Source: Enterococcus sp. DIV0212c (GTDB lineage: Bacteria; Bacillota; Bacilli; Lactobacillales; Enterococcaceae). Taken from it: a stretch of DNA of 64,000 bases. The notes under the pieces are model-generated. The model had not been told where the DNA came from and ran no database searches. It saw nothing but the letters and a program-made list of their open reading frames with translations. Position numbers and translations under genes: made by a program. Positions 36,373-45,975 of the stretch are shown piece by piece. Location: assembly GCF_017377505.1 (NCBI RefSeq), contig NZ_JAFREN010000001.1:78179-142178 (forward strand), in the 5' to 3' direction. The stretch's first letter is position 1. Every line of letters begins with the position of its first letter.

Positions 36373-37950
36373 TTACATCAAACTCTTCAATTCAACATCC
36401 GGATACTTATCCGCAAACCAACGCATAGCAAATTGATTTTCAAATAAGAATAATGGTTGATCGAAACGATCTCTCGCTAAGATATTACGACTAGAACTCA
36501 TTCGTTCATCTAAATCAGCTGGATCGATCCAACGAGCGATTTTTGATCCCATTGGTGTCATAACGACTTCAGCATTATATTCATTCAACATACGATGTTG
36601 GAACACTTCAAATTGCAATTGTCCAACCGCACCAAGGATATATTCTTCTGTTAAATACGTTTTATACAGCTGAATAGCTCCTTCTTGAACGAGCTGATTG
36701 ATACCTTTATGGAAGGATTTTTGTTTCATCACATTTTTAGCATTGACTTTCATAAAGAGCTCAGGTGTAAATGAAGGTAGCTCTTCGTATTGTACTTTTA
36801 ATTTGCCTTCAAACAACGTGTCACCGATTTGGTAATTCCCTGTATCATAGATCCCGATGATATCACCTGCCACAGCCTCTTCCACATTTTCTCTGGAATC
36901 TGCCATAAACTGTGTTACATTGCTTAACTTGATCTTCTTGCCTGTTCTGCCTAAAACTACATCCATGCCGCGTTCAAATGTTCCCGAACAAATCCGGACA
37001 AATGCAATTCGATCTCGGTGAGCAGGATTCATATTTGCTTGGATTTTAAAAACAAATCCAGAAAATTCTTCTTCGTAAGGGCTAACTTCTTGTCCATCTT
37101 CTGTCTTATGACTATATGGAGATGGAGCGAATTGTAGAAATGTTTCTAACATCGTCTGTACACCAAAGTTTGTTAAAGCTGAACCAAAGAAGACCGGTGT
37201 TTGATCACCACGAGCAATTTTCTCTGTATCAAACTCGTCGCCTGCTTCAACTAATAATTCAACTTCTTCTAATACTTGTTGGTAGACACTATCCTTATGA
37301 AGTGGCAAATCACTCGGAATATCGCCATCCACTAATGGAATGAAACGTTCACCATTATTGTTTTCAGGTCTGTAGACTTCTACACGCTTGTTGTAAATAT
37401 CATATAACCCTTCTAAACCTTTCCCCATACCGATCGGCCAGTTCATTGGGTAAGATTCGATGTCTAGCAACTCTTCTAATTCTTCAAGTAATTCTAAAGG
37501 TTCACGGCCATCTCTATCTAATTTATTGATAAACGTAAAAATCGGAATACCCCGTTTTTTAACAACTTGGAATAATTTCTTTGTTTGCGCTTCGATCCCT
37601 TTTGCGCTGTCAATCACCATGACCGCACTATCTACGGCCATCAAAGTCCGATACGTATCTTCTGAAAAGTCTTCGTGTCCTGGTGTGTCCAAGATATTTA
37701 CACGTTTTCCATCATAGTCAAATTGCATCACTGAACTAGTTACAGAAATCCCTCTTTGTTTTTCGATTTCCATCCAATCGGATTTTGCAAAGTTTCCAGT
37801 TTTCTTTCCTTTTACTGTTCCTGCTTGGCGAATTGCTCCACCAAAGAGTAAAAGCTGTTCTGTGATCGTTGTTTTCCCAGCATCCGGATGGGAAATAATA
37901 GCAAACGTACGGCGGCTGTCTACCTGTTTTTTTAAATTTGGATTATTCAT
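36373..37950 (-). CDS. prfC: Peptide chain release factor 3
   Basis: A 525-residue translational GTPase that recycles RF1/RF2 after termination. G motifs: HPDAGKTT (G1), RGISVTSS (G2), DTPGHEDF (G3) and NKLDR (G4). The C-terminal RF3 domain ([18 protein letters not shown]) is present. ATG 37950 follows TTGGAGC, so the TTG four codons upstream is not used. Confidence 0.95.
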   Translation of the reverse strand: MNNPNLKKQVDSRRTFAIISHPDAGKTTITEQLLLFGGAIRQAGTVKGKKTGNFAKSDWMEIEKQRGISVTSSVMQFDYDGKRVNILDTPGHEDFSEDTYRTLMAVDSAVMVIDSAKGIEAQTKKLFQVVKKRGIPIFTFINKLDRDGREPLELLEELEELLDIESYPMNWPIGMGKGLEGLYDIYNKRVEVYRPENNNGERFIPLVDGDIPSDLPLHKDSVYQQVLEEVELLVEAGDEFDTEKIARGDQTPVFFGSALTNFGVQTMLETFLQFAPSPYSHKTEDGQEVSPYEEEFSGFVFKIQANMNPAHRDRIAFVRICSGTFERGMDVVLGRTGKKIKLSNVTQFMADSRENVEEAVAGDIIGIYDTGNYQIGDTLFEGKLKVQYEELPSFTPELFMKVNAKNVMKQKSFHKGINQLVQEGAIQLYKTYLTEEYILGAVGQLQFEVFQHRMLNEYNAEVVMTPMGSKIARWIDPADLDERMSSSRNILARDRFDQPLFLFENQFAMRWFADKYPDVELKSLM

Positions 37951-38129
37951 TTGTTGCTCCAATCTATTATTATTTTCACTCGAAAAAAATTCATTTAACT
38001 TTATAATTTATTTAAACAATTATCTACATCGGAAAATTCTCCCTATTCTTTATTCTTCAACTAGTGTAGTATATCATGGAATTACCTTGACTTTCAAAGG
38101 CTTTAGCTAAGTTTCACAAAAAAATAAAA

Positions 38130-38170
38130 GAGACCAAAACAAAACTCAATGAATTTTGTCTTGATCTCTA
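38130..38170 (-). other. Hairpin with T run upstream of prfC (38.0-38.47 kb gap)
   Basis: On the minus strand AGATCAAGACAAAAT...TTTTGTTTTGGTCTCT folds and is followed by TTTATTTTTTT, as in a terminator. No minus-strand gene lies upstream of it before the divergent Mga-like gene, so it may attenuate a prfC leader transcript. The rest of the gap is AT-rich with no supported gene; CGTTATTTAAT occurs twice near 38331 and 38388. Confidence 0.35.
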
Positions 38171-38474
38171 TAATTGGGGAAGAAATAGATCTTATATTTT
38201 ATTTGCTAAAAAACTAGCATTGTTACTAAGAATTGTTTTACACTTAACTAAATCAAGTATAAAGTTAGTTGTTTAATTGTGCAAATGTCTAAAATTTATG
38301 TCTAATTTCTTTAGCAATACTACTAATTCGTTATTTAATCGTCATAAACATATTGTATTTAATATTATCCAAAATACGATATCGTTATTTAATAACTGCT
38401 TTCCTTATGAATTATTCAAAAAAGTCTCATGTTTTTTCTTATATTGAGAAATAAACTATTACGGAGGTTAAACG

Positions 38475-39968
38475 ATGCTCGAAGCAATGATGTTGGAAGA
38501 CACTTCAAAACGTAAATTAACGTTATTTAAATCATTAATTAGATTTTCTGATAAACAACATAGTATCAATTTTTTTGAAAACAGATTGGACTATTCATAT
38601 AGCCGGGTTGTTTATCTGCTAGAACAGATTCAGCAAGATCTAACTAAAATGACCGGAATAAAAACAGAGATCCTTCAAACAAATGGTGTCCATTATAAAC
38701 AAGATAGTACATATGATATGTACTATCAATATCTAATTACTCAAAGTGTTCCTTATCAATTATTAGTGTCTATCCTATTTTATCCAGATGACACTTTGAA
38801 TAAATTTTGCGAAAAAAATTATCATAGTAGAACAACAGTTGTCCGTAAATCAGCTTTACTGAGCAACTACTTTAAACAATTTGGCATTAAAATGAATACT
38901 TCCCAACTAAAGCTTTATGGTGATGAACGAATGATAAGAGTCACTCTTTATACGTTGATTTGGCTGGCCTCTCAGGGAACTAATCTCCCTAAACTTTCTC
39001 ATGGTCTGGTCGATTATGAAGAAGTCACTGACATTATCAGCCCTTATTTTCCTGATAGCCATAGTTACTCCGCTCATAAACAAATTACGCTTATGCTGGA
39101 TATCGTTTATCTACGAATAACCTCGGGAAACATTCTGACTGAAAACGCAAAAATTGATCCTTATATTCCAACTAATGAAACTTACGCACAATCGTTTTTT
39201 GGTGATTTAATCAAGGACACACACGTATTAGCAGCAGAAACTCAATTTGCTTCCTATTTATTGATTTCTACGCCTAACTTTTTCAGAGAAGATGATCATC
39301 GTCTGTCATTGTTGCACAATTATTTAGACACCCACACGAATTCAGCTACTAAATTAATGAATGAATTTTGCGATTTTTTTAGTAAGCAGTTTGTACCCGA
39401 TGACTTTTCATGGGAAGCGCAACCGATCCTCTTTGGAAATATTGGGAATATTATTTTCTCTTCGGTAATTATGGAAAAACCATTTCCAACATTGTTTCGT
39501 TCAATTGATCACTCGCTCTATTCAAAAAATGAATACTATTACCTGTTATTTACACACTTCAAAACCTTCTTTCGAAAAATCTCGAAAAGAAAACATTTTG
39601 ATTGGCTTAAAGATATTATCAATCAATTATCAGATACATTGGCAGCACTTTTAGTTCCGCTTTATAGTTCTTTTCAAGTAGATAATGTTGTCCGTATTGC
39701 CATGATCGCTGAATCTAATTACTTACTTGTTCAGCCTTTGACTCAATTTATTAACGAATTGCCTTTTGTGGAGTTAGTAGCCTATAATGCTGGCGAGTTT
39801 TCTTCATTTGATTTTATTTTGACTACATCTGCCTATTTAATACCAGACGAATGTCATCTGCCGTCTTTTGTGTTTCGCTTTTCTTCTGATAATGACGAAC
39901 AATACATTGGTCTTTATCAAGCAATCAAAGCACTTTACAATAAAAAATCTAGTAATCATTTTAAATAA
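38475..39968 (+). CDS. Mga-like transcriptional regulator
   Basis: A 497-residue protein with the layout of Mga/AtxA virulence regulators. N-terminal winged HTH domains (about residues 15-70 and 95-150; FCEKNYHSRTTVVRKSALLSNY is the second HTH) are followed by a long helical middle that may be PRD-like, and an EIIB-like C terminus. RBS ACGGAGG precedes the ATG. No surface-protein gene is adjacent, so its targets are unknown. It ends at a terminator shared with the convergent gene. Confidence 0.75.
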   Translation: MLEAMMLEDTSKRKLTLFKSLIRFSDKQHSINFFENRLDYSYSRVVYLLEQIQQDLTKMTGIKTEILQTNGVHYKQDSTYDMYYQYLITQSVPYQLLVSILFYPDDTLNKFCEKNYHSRTTVVRKSALLSNYFKQFGIKMNTSQLKLYGDERMIRVTLYTLIWLASQGTNLPKLSHGLVDYEEVTDIISPYFPDSHSYSAHKQITLMLDIVYLRITSGNILTENAKIDPYIPTNETYAQSFFGDLIKDTHVLAAETQFASYLLISTPNFFREDDHRLSLLHNYLDTHTNSATKLMNEFCDFFSKQFVPDDFSWEAQPILFGNIGNIIFSSVIMEKPFPTLFRSIDHSLYSKNEYYYLLFTHFKTFFRKISKRKHFDWLKDIINQLSDTLAALLVPLYSSFQVDNVVRIAMIAESNYLLVQPLTQFINELPFVELVAYNAGEFSSFDFILTTSAYLIPDECHLPSFVFRFSSDNDEQYIGLYQAIKALYNKKSSNHFK

Positions 39969-39971
39969 AAA

Positions 39972-40008
39972 GGGAAGAGATAAAAAGCCGCTTGGCTCAT
40001 CTCTTCCC
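39972..40008. terminator. Terminator between convergent genes
   Basis: GGGAAGAGAT pairs with ATCTCTTCCC, with an inner AGCCG/TGGCT pairing. Confidence 0.75.
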
Positions 40009-40015
40009 ATCTTTA

Positions 40016-41392
40016 TTATCTTCTTGGTTCATCGTCTTCCATTTCTTTACGGAAAAAGCGACGATATTCTTCTGGTTCTTCATCAACTATCTCTTCATCA
40101 TGGAAAACAACTTTTAACGCTAAAACCCTTGTTCCTTCCATTTCTTCAGAGGTCAGTGTGATATTGCCAACATCAAATGACAATTTCTCTCCTTCATCAG
40201 GAATCGTTCCTAATGCCGTGATCAAGTAACCTGCCATGGTGTCAACATCACTCATATGCAAATCTGTTCCGAAAGCTTCATTAAATTCATCAATCAGCAT
40301 TCTTCCTTGAACTAAATACTCATGATCATTGATTTTAGAATATAAATTTTCTACCTCATCTGTCTCATCATCGATTTCTCCAACGATTTCCTCTAACAAG
40401 TCTTCCAAAGTAGCCAAACCAACTACACCGCCATATTCATCAAGTAAAATGGCCATTTGATTTTGCGTTCTTTTTAGCTCGTATAATAAATCATCAATAA
40501 AAATCGTTTCTGGTACAAATAATGGTTCTTGGATGATATTCTTTAATTGAATCTTGTCAAAACCTAATTTATGAGCTGCTTTTAGTAAATTTTTAGTGTG
40601 CAGCACGCCGACAATTTTATCTTTATCTTCATTGTATACTGGAATTCTTGAAAAGTTTTCTGATAAAACGGCATCAATATTATCTTGGATATCATCTTCA
40701 ATATCGATCATAAAGGCATCCGTACGCGGAACCATTACTTCACGAGCTACTTTGGTGTCTAATGAAAATACACCTTGCAACATCTCTAATTCATCATTAT
40801 CTAAAACACCTTCTGATTCTAGCATATAACGCATTTCGTCACGCGTCATTTTTGAATCAGCATCATCAAATTTCATTGGTGTAAGTTTTGAAAGTAAGTC
40901 TGTAGAAGCGGATAACAACCATACAAATGGTCGAGCGATCACTCCTAATATACGTACAAATCCTGAAGTTGCTTGTGCTACTTCTTCTGATTTGTTCATT
41001 GCAATTCGTTTTGGATACAATTCACCAAAAACAATGGAAACATACGTCAACATAGCTAAAATAATAATATTTGCTATACTTTTTGCGGCAGCTCCGCCAC
41101 CAAGAACGGGTGCTAGTCTTGCTGATAAGGTATCAGCTAAGGAAGCTCCGGACAAGATATTAACTAAAGTAATCCCAACTTGAATCGTTGATAAAAAGCT
41201 AGTTGGATCTTGCAGAATCTTTAATAACTTCTTAGCTTTCGCGTCTCCTTCTTCTGCTTTTTGTTCGACACGATTCTTATTTACTGAAACAACTGCTATC
41301 TCCGCTGCAGCAAGAAACGCATTGATCAAGGTTAATACGATCAATAATAAAATTTGCGCGATAAGCGACTGACTCTCGGGGTCAGCATTCAT
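40016..41392 (-). CDS. CNNM/CorC-family membrane protein with CBS domains
   Basis: About 458 residues: an N-terminal DUF21/CNNM transmembrane domain with three to four spans (about residues 5-175), a CBS pair (about 200-330; motifs VPRTDAFMIDIEDD and LLDEYGGVVGLATLEDLLEE), and a C-terminal CorC/HlyC domain. Family members are linked to Mg2+ or Co2+ efflux; older labels call them haemolysins. The frame also opens at GTG three codons upstream, but the RBS AGGAGAG suits ATG 41392. Confidence 0.85.
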   Translation of the reverse strand: MNADPESQSLIAQILLLIVLTLINAFLAAAEIAVVSVNKNRVEQKAEEGDAKAKKLLKILQDPTSFLSTIQVGITLVNILSGASLADTLSARLAPVLGGGAAAKSIANIIILAMLTYVSIVFGELYPKRIAMNKSEEVAQATSGFVRILGVIARPFVWLLSASTDLLSKLTPMKFDDADSKMTRDEMRYMLESEGVLDNDELEMLQGVFSLDTKVAREVMVPRTDAFMIDIEDDIQDNIDAVLSENFSRIPVYNEDKDKIVGVLHTKNLLKAAHKLGFDKIQLKNIIQEPLFVPETIFIDDLLYELKRTQNQMAILLDEYGGVVGLATLEDLLEEIVGEIDDETDEVENLYSKINDHEYLVQGRMLIDEFNEAFGTDLHMSDVDTMAGYLITALGTIPDEGEKLSFDVGNITLTSEEMEGTRVLALKVVFHDEEIVDEEPEEYRRFFRKEMEDDEPRR

Positions 41393-41490
41393 AATGTGCA
41401 CTCTCTCCTCTTAAAATTATTCAGAAAACGCTGTACTTCGTTTTCCAATTTCATTTAGTAACAAACTGTTTACTAGTCAATTTGATAAAA

Positions 41491-41517
41491 AACGTGACCA
41501 CTTTTAGTAGTCACGTT
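41491..41517 (-). terminator. Terminator of the AI-2E-family gene
   Basis: AACGTGAC-ACT pairs with AGT-GTCACGTT; minus-strand TTTTTTATC follows. Confidence 0.85.
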
Positions 41518-41558
41518 AAAATCCTATCACAAACAGCGATTAATTTCAATATTCGATG

Positions 41559-42695
41559 TCATTTTTCTTTCATCGACATCTCATTTCCTTCACCAGTCAA
41601 CACAATTTTTTCGCTTCTACTTTCTCGAATCATTCCCATCACATGAATAGCAATAGTTTTAGCAATTGCATAGAATGGAACACCTAAGAAAATACCTAAA
41701 AGCCCAGCAATATTTCCGGCAACCAGTAACACAATAATGATCGTCAATGGATGAATCTGTAATGATTTTCCAATTACATTTGGATAAATGATATTGCCAT
41801 CGATTTGTTGAACGACTAAAACAATGATACAACAAAATACGGCTTTGATTGGTTCGTCAAAAACAGTTACAAAAACAGCTGGTGCAAGTCCTAAATAAGG
41901 ACCCAGATATGGAATCAGATTTGTGAAACCTGCAATCACACCGAATAAAAAGGCATAGCGAACGCCGATTACTGAGTACCCAATTGCTGTAAAGGTACCG
42001 ACGAATAAACACTCAATTGCTTGTCCACTAATATAGTTTGCCAACGTTTTGTTGATTTTTTCCAGCAATTCAGCAATACTCTCCTGACGTTTCTCTGGTA
42101 AAAAACGCTCAATTCCAGGAACTAATCGATCTCCATCTTTTAACATATAAAATAGGATGAATGGTGCTGTAAAAATGACGATTGTTGTTGAGGCAACTGT
42201 CGAAACAACTGATCCTAAACTATTTGACAAGCCACTTAAAAATTGCTGAATAATATTTCCATAAGATATGTCCAATTTCTCTATATATCCTGTTAGATCA
42301 ACATCTTTAAACAAAGGCAATTCAGCCATTCTATAAACCCAAGCTTCCACATTACTGAAAACCGTCGGCATATTTGAAGCCAAACTGGCTAACTGAGAAG
42401 CCAACTTAGGAATAACACTGACTAGAATCAACACAATAGCCACGACTAGAATTAGTAAAACGAGTATTACGGCATATGTTCGCTTTATCTTGGCTTTCAT
42501 CAATAAATTAACGATTGGATTTAAAATATAATAAAGAAAACCTGCCACTAAAACTGGAGCAAATAACGTTGAGAAAAATGTTCCGATCGGTGCAAACAGA
42601 AAATTGATTTTCGTTGAGACAAAAATCAACGTCGCAATAACTAGTAATTCTGCTGACCAAAAAAATAATTTTGATTGTCTTAATTTTTCAAACAA
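41559..42695 (-). CDS. AI-2E (PerM/YdbI) family transporter
   Basis: A 378-residue membrane protein with about eight spans. The large loop and the FTNLIPYLGPYLGLAPA motif (about residues 255-271) are typical of the AI-2E/PerM family, whose members include autoinducer exporters and Na+/H+ antiporters. Which activity this one has cannot be told. Monocistronic. Confidence 0.85.
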   Translation of the reverse strand: MFEKLRQSKLFFWSAELLVIATLIFVSTKINFLFAPIGTFFSTLFAPVLVAGFLYYILNPIVNLLMKAKIKRTYAVILVLLILVVAIVLILVSVIPKLASQLASLASNMPTVFSNVEAWVYRMAELPLFKDVDLTGYIEKLDISYGNIIQQFLSGLSNSLGSVVSTVASTTIVIFTAPFILFYMLKDGDRLVPGIERFLPEKRQESIAELLEKINKTLANYISGQAIECLFVGTFTAIGYSVIGVRYAFLFGVIAGFTNLIPYLGPYLGLAPAVFVTVFDEPIKAVFCCIIVLVVQQIDGNIIYPNVIGKSLQIHPLTIIIVLLVAGNIAGLLGIFLGVPFYAIAKTIAIHVMGMIRESRSEKIVLTGEGNEMSMKEK

Positions 42696-42859
42696 AGATG
42701 ATCCTCCTTTATCACTAATAATATTACCTTTTATTCCTTTAATAATTAGAAAAACAATTGCTTGTTAGTAGATTTTAGCATACCTTTTCTTAAATTGGAT
42801 AGCAATACTTCTTTGTACCTATTTTTACTGTTCATATTTTTACACTTAGACAATAAATA

Positions 42860-42890
42860 AACATCCGTCAACATTACAGTAACGGATGTT
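42860..42890 (-). terminator. Terminator of the 62-residue helical protein gene
   Basis: AACATCCGT pairs with ACGGATGTT around a 13-base loop. Confidence 0.7.
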
Positions 42891-42908
42891 TAAATTAGTT
42901 ATTTTAGT

Positions 42909-43097
42909 TTATTTTTTGAAAAAGCCTTTGACTTTGTCAGCTAATCCGCCTGCATCAATATCAGGAATCATGCCTTTTAATTTTTCGTATTGTTCACCAA
43001 TCTCATCTTTGTGCTCTTCAAGGAACTGTTTTGCTTTTTCAAAATTTCCTTCACCGATCAATTCTTTCACTTTTTGTACAATTTCATCTGTATTCAT
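42909..43097 (-). CDS. Small helical protein (62 residues)
   Basis: A highly charged helix-rich protein: VQKVKELIGEGNFEKAKQFL then a GLADKVKGFFKK end. Leu/Lys/Glu spacing suggests two amphipathic helices. It has a clear RBS (AAGGAGT) and its own terminator, so it is probably real. No assigned family; CsbD-like or stress-induced small proteins have similar composition. Confidence 0.65.
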   Translation of the reverse strand: MNTDEIVQKVKELIGEGNFEKAKQFLEEHKDEIGEQYEKLKGMIPDIDAGGLADKVKGFFKK

Positions 43098-43239
43098 CTT
43101 CTACCCACTCCTTCTTTTTTATTTATAATGTACACTGTTCATACTGTTTTTACAAAAGATAGACTTCAAATTGTTTCAAAGTTCTAATGTCTGATTTTTT
43201 GATGTATAATAAATTAAATAATTATTTCAGAGGTGCCAA

Positions 43240-43674
43240 ATGAAAATCGTCCATACAAAAGATACTATGAGTGATATTTACCTAGATGCTGTTAAAATCC
43301 GTCATGAAGTTTTCATGCAAGAACAAGGTGTTCCAAGCGAAATTGAAATCGATAAATACGAAGCGGCTTGTATTCACTTTGTTTTATATGGTAATGACAA
43401 TGAAGCGATCGCTACTTGTCGACTATTACCTCTTGAAGATGGTGTGATGAAATTACAGCGCATGGCTGTTCAAAAAGAGTATAGAGGAAAAGACCATGGT
43501 CGACTGATCGTGGAAAGTGCTGAACAATTTTCTAAAGAACAAGGATATAATACTATGACTTTAGGTGCTCAGGTAACAGCTCTTGGCTTTTATGAAAGAA
43601 TGGGTTATGTCAAAGAAGGCGACATGTTCTTTGACGCACATATTGAGCATTACCAAATGAACAAACAATTCTAG
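43240..43674 (+). CDS. GNAT acetyltransferase (YjcF/ElaA-like)
   Basis: A 144-residue GNAT protein. The start contains the VRHEVFMQEQGVP-like segment IRHEVFMQEQGVPSEIEID of the ElaA/YjcF group. The acetyl-CoA motif is RMAVQKEYRGKDHGRLIVES (about residues 73-92; core KEYRGKDHG), and GFYERMGYVKEG closes the fold. Substrate unknown. Monocistronic, facing the DUF402 gene across a bidirectional terminator. Confidence 0.85.
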   Translation: MKIVHTKDTMSDIYLDAVKIRHEVFMQEQGVPSEIEIDKYEAACIHFVLYGNDNEAIATCRLLPLEDGVMKLQRMAVQKEYRGKDHGRLIVESAEQFSKEQGYNTMTLGAQVTALGFYERMGYVKEGDMFFDAHIEHYQMNKQF

Positions 43675-43690
43675 GATTTTTCCAGCGATA

Positions 43691-43738
43691 AAAAGAAACT
43701 GAAACCAGACTTGATCAAGTTTGGCTTCAGTTTCTTTT
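43691..43738. terminator. Bidirectional terminator
   Basis: AAAAGAAACTGAA pairs with TTCAGTTTCTTTT, with an inner CCA/TGG and ACTTGATCAAGT palindrome. Confidence 0.85.
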
Positions 43739-43760
43739 TTCACTTAACATCTTACATTGG

Positions 43761-44294
43761 CTATTTCTTCGATAGCTCTAGATAACGTTGATACCAGATA
43801 TCTACATAGGCATCAGAGAATGGGCCTTTTTCGTTATTAATCCAATCTACTAACGTTTTAACATTTTCTTTTAGAATAAAATCGATATCTTCTGGATAAT
43901 CCATTATCTTGCTGTGGAACTCGTATTCATCCACATCAAGCAAGCGTTTTTCCCCATCAGGAAAAACTTTGATATCCAGATCATAATCAATATACTTTAG
44001 TGCCTCATCATCTAAAAGATAAGGTGACGCTAGATTGCAGTAATAAGAAACCCCCTTTTCTCTAATCATCGCTATTATGTTGAACCAGTATTTTTTATGG
44101 AAATAAACGATAGCTGGTTCCCGAGTAACCCAACGTCGACCATCAGACTCTGTCACCAAAGTATGATCGTTAACGCCAATTAAAGAATACTCACTTGTTT
44201 TTAGTACCATAGTATCTCGCCATGTTCGATGCAAATGACCATCGTGTTTGTAACTTTGAATCGTTACAAATTCACCTTCTTTTGGAATTGCCAT
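43761..44294 (-). CDS. ntdP: DUF402 protein, nucleoside tri-/diphosphate phosphatase type
   Basis: A 177-residue soluble protein starting [20 protein letters not shown], nearly identical in its opening to staphylococcal/streptococcal DUF402 proteins (Sa1684/NtdP) that hydrolyse NTP/NDP with metal. Acidic metal-ligand stretches ([20 protein letters not shown]) are present. The frame extends to ATG 44363, but ATG 44294 has a GGGGGA site and gives the family's usual start. Its 3' end faces the GNAT gene; its 5' end faces the CRISPR array. Confidence 0.85.
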   Translation of the reverse strand: MAIPKEGEFVTIQSYKHDGHLHRTWRDTMVLKTSEYSLIGVNDHTLVTESDGRRWVTREPAIVYFHKKYWFNIIAMIREKGVSYYCNLASPYLLDDEALKYIDYDLDIKVFPDGEKRLLDVDEYEFHSKIMDYPEDIDFILKENVKTLVDWINNEKGPFSDAYVDIWYQRYLELSKK

Positions 44295-44564
44295 AGTCCC
44301 CCAACTTTCCCTAGTACGAAAAATCGCTTCTAAAAGCTGATTGCTCTTCGTTTGGGTGTTCATTACACCGATATCAATTCAATTATATCATAATTTTCAA
44401 CTTTGCATACTAAGGAGTTTGGTTTCTTATTACAATGAGAATATCTATTAAAATAAATGGTTTGATTTTCGTTTATTTGATGTTGAAATTGGGATGGATT
44501 TGTTTTGATTTAGTGGCTTTATACAGGGTTAGATCATTCAGTTGTTTGGTATTATTTGCTTATG

Positions 44565-45810
44565 ATTTTATTTACTGGCTCTAAACAGAGCTAGACATTA
44601 TGGCAAGGCAAGAGAGATTTAATTGAGCCATTTCAATCCACTAGCTCTAAACAGAGCTAGACACTAATAGTGGGTATTTTCCTAACGATCGCAAAATTTC
44701 AATCCACTAGCTCTAAACAGAGCTAGACTGAGCTAGAGATTTCTATTGAGCTAAACAAAAGAATTTCAATCCACTAGCTCTAAACAGAGCTAGACCCAGA
44801 TATAGTTACTATCTTTGATGCCGTCAGAATATTTCAATCCACTAGCTCTAAACAGAGCTAGACGAGCTACATTTCGGGGTGTTACAAGTCCACAGTAATT
44901 TCAATCCACTAGCTCTAAACAGAGCTAGACAGGTACTAACTGGATGGGCTTCCCATGCACTCAAGATTTCAATCCACTAGCTCTAAACAGAGCTAGACCC
45001 TGATTCGGGTTGGGTACCAGATACTATTAGGTATATTTCAATCCACTAGCTCTAAACAGAGCTAGACTAGCGATTGCTTTTTCGTCCGACGCCTTCACGA
45101 CATTTCAATCCACTAGCTCTAAACAGAGCTAGACCAAAATTTCAAAGATGGAGTTGCAAAAGGTTGGGATTTCAATCCACTAGCTCTAAACAGAGCTAGA
45201 CGGGAAATGGAGAACGAGCAACAATGGATTGCGACATTTCAATCCACTAGCTCTAAACAGAGCTAGACAACGATTCAATTATCGATCGAGTAAAAAGAAA
45301 AAATTTCAATCCACTAGCTCTAAACAGAGCTAGACTAAAGAAACTCGACTCAAGTGGAATGATACGAAATATTTCAATCCACTAGCTCTAAACAGAGCTA
45401 GACGTGGCCGCCGATTATCCTATGCTCGTGCCAGATTAATTTCAATCCACTAGCTCTAAACAGAGCTAGACATTTTCCACACTCCGCGGTTAATATGATG
45501 TTATTTATTTCAATCCACTAGCTCTAAACAGAGCTAGACATCTAAAGTTTTAGGAATAGCCTTAAACTCAGACTATTTCAATCCACTAGCTCTAAACAGA
45601 GCTAGACGATGGACCAGGATTGAGGAATTACCAAGCGTACGACATTTCAATCCACTAGCTCTAAACAGAGCTAGACGCACAATGGGGAATTAAGCTCAAT
45701 GTTACTGAAATTTCAATCCACTAGCTCTAAACAGAGCTAGACTATCTCATCTTGCAGCCAGTCGAATAGCCACAACGATTTCAATCCACTAGCTCTAAAC
45801 AGAGCTAGAC
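44565..45810 (-). CRISPR. CRISPR array, type I-C repeat class, 18 intact repeats plus one degenerate
   Basis: Eighteen identical 33-bp repeats start at 44630, 44696, 44763, 44831, 44898, 44966, 45035, 45102, 45169, 45236, 45303, 45371, 45439, 45507, 45575, 45644, 45710 and 45778. Spacers are 33-36 nt, all different by eye. Read on the minus strand the repeat begins GTCTAGCTCTGTTT, has stem CTAGCTCT/AGAGCTAG, and ends TGGATTGAAAT; this end and the GTC start match type I-C repeats (for example of S. pyogenes). The leftmost repeat (44565-44596) has lost its 3'-handle half, marking the trailer end, so the leader should be at the right. No cas gene is in the window. Confidence 0.97.
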
Positions 45811-45970
45811 TGTGAAATTGATAAAAATACACGACATATTTTCACAATTCCAACACTAAATCTAGCATAACATTAAATTAAAATGAGAAAAAGAGCTATT
45901 TCGCCTCTAATTTCATCAAAATTCTGGTGCGGATCGCCTAGGGATTTTATGTGCACTTGGGGTCCGCACC
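45811..45970 (-). promoter_or_regulatory. Putative CRISPR leader with a long-range inverted repeat
   Basis: AT-rich stretch adjoining the newest-looking repeat. A possible minus-strand -10 is TATGCT near 45866. At its outer edge GGTGCGGATC (45926-45935) can pair with GGTCCGCACC (45961-45970) across 25 bases, next to the mutY stop; this may be the mutY terminator or a leader-boundary element. Confidence 0.5.
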
Positions 45971-45975
45971 AAAGA

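Noticed and set aside
43761..44294. DUF402 gene as a CRISPR-associated gene because it adjoins the array
   Set aside because: It is a core nucleotide phosphatase family and lies at the trailer end of the array.
44295..44363. Longer DUF402 protein from ATG 44363
   Set aside because: No RBS at 44363; ATG 44294 has a GGGGGA site and matches the family's usual first residues.
44597..45777. Self-targeting spacers against this window
   Set aside because: No spacer was seen to match other parts of the window by eye; a proper search was not possible.
44565..45810. Type II-A array, the usual enterococcal class
   Set aside because: Repeat is 33 bp with the TGGATTGAAAT end of type I-C, not the 36-bp GTTTTAGAGC type; the internal AGAGCTA string is part of the hairpin only.
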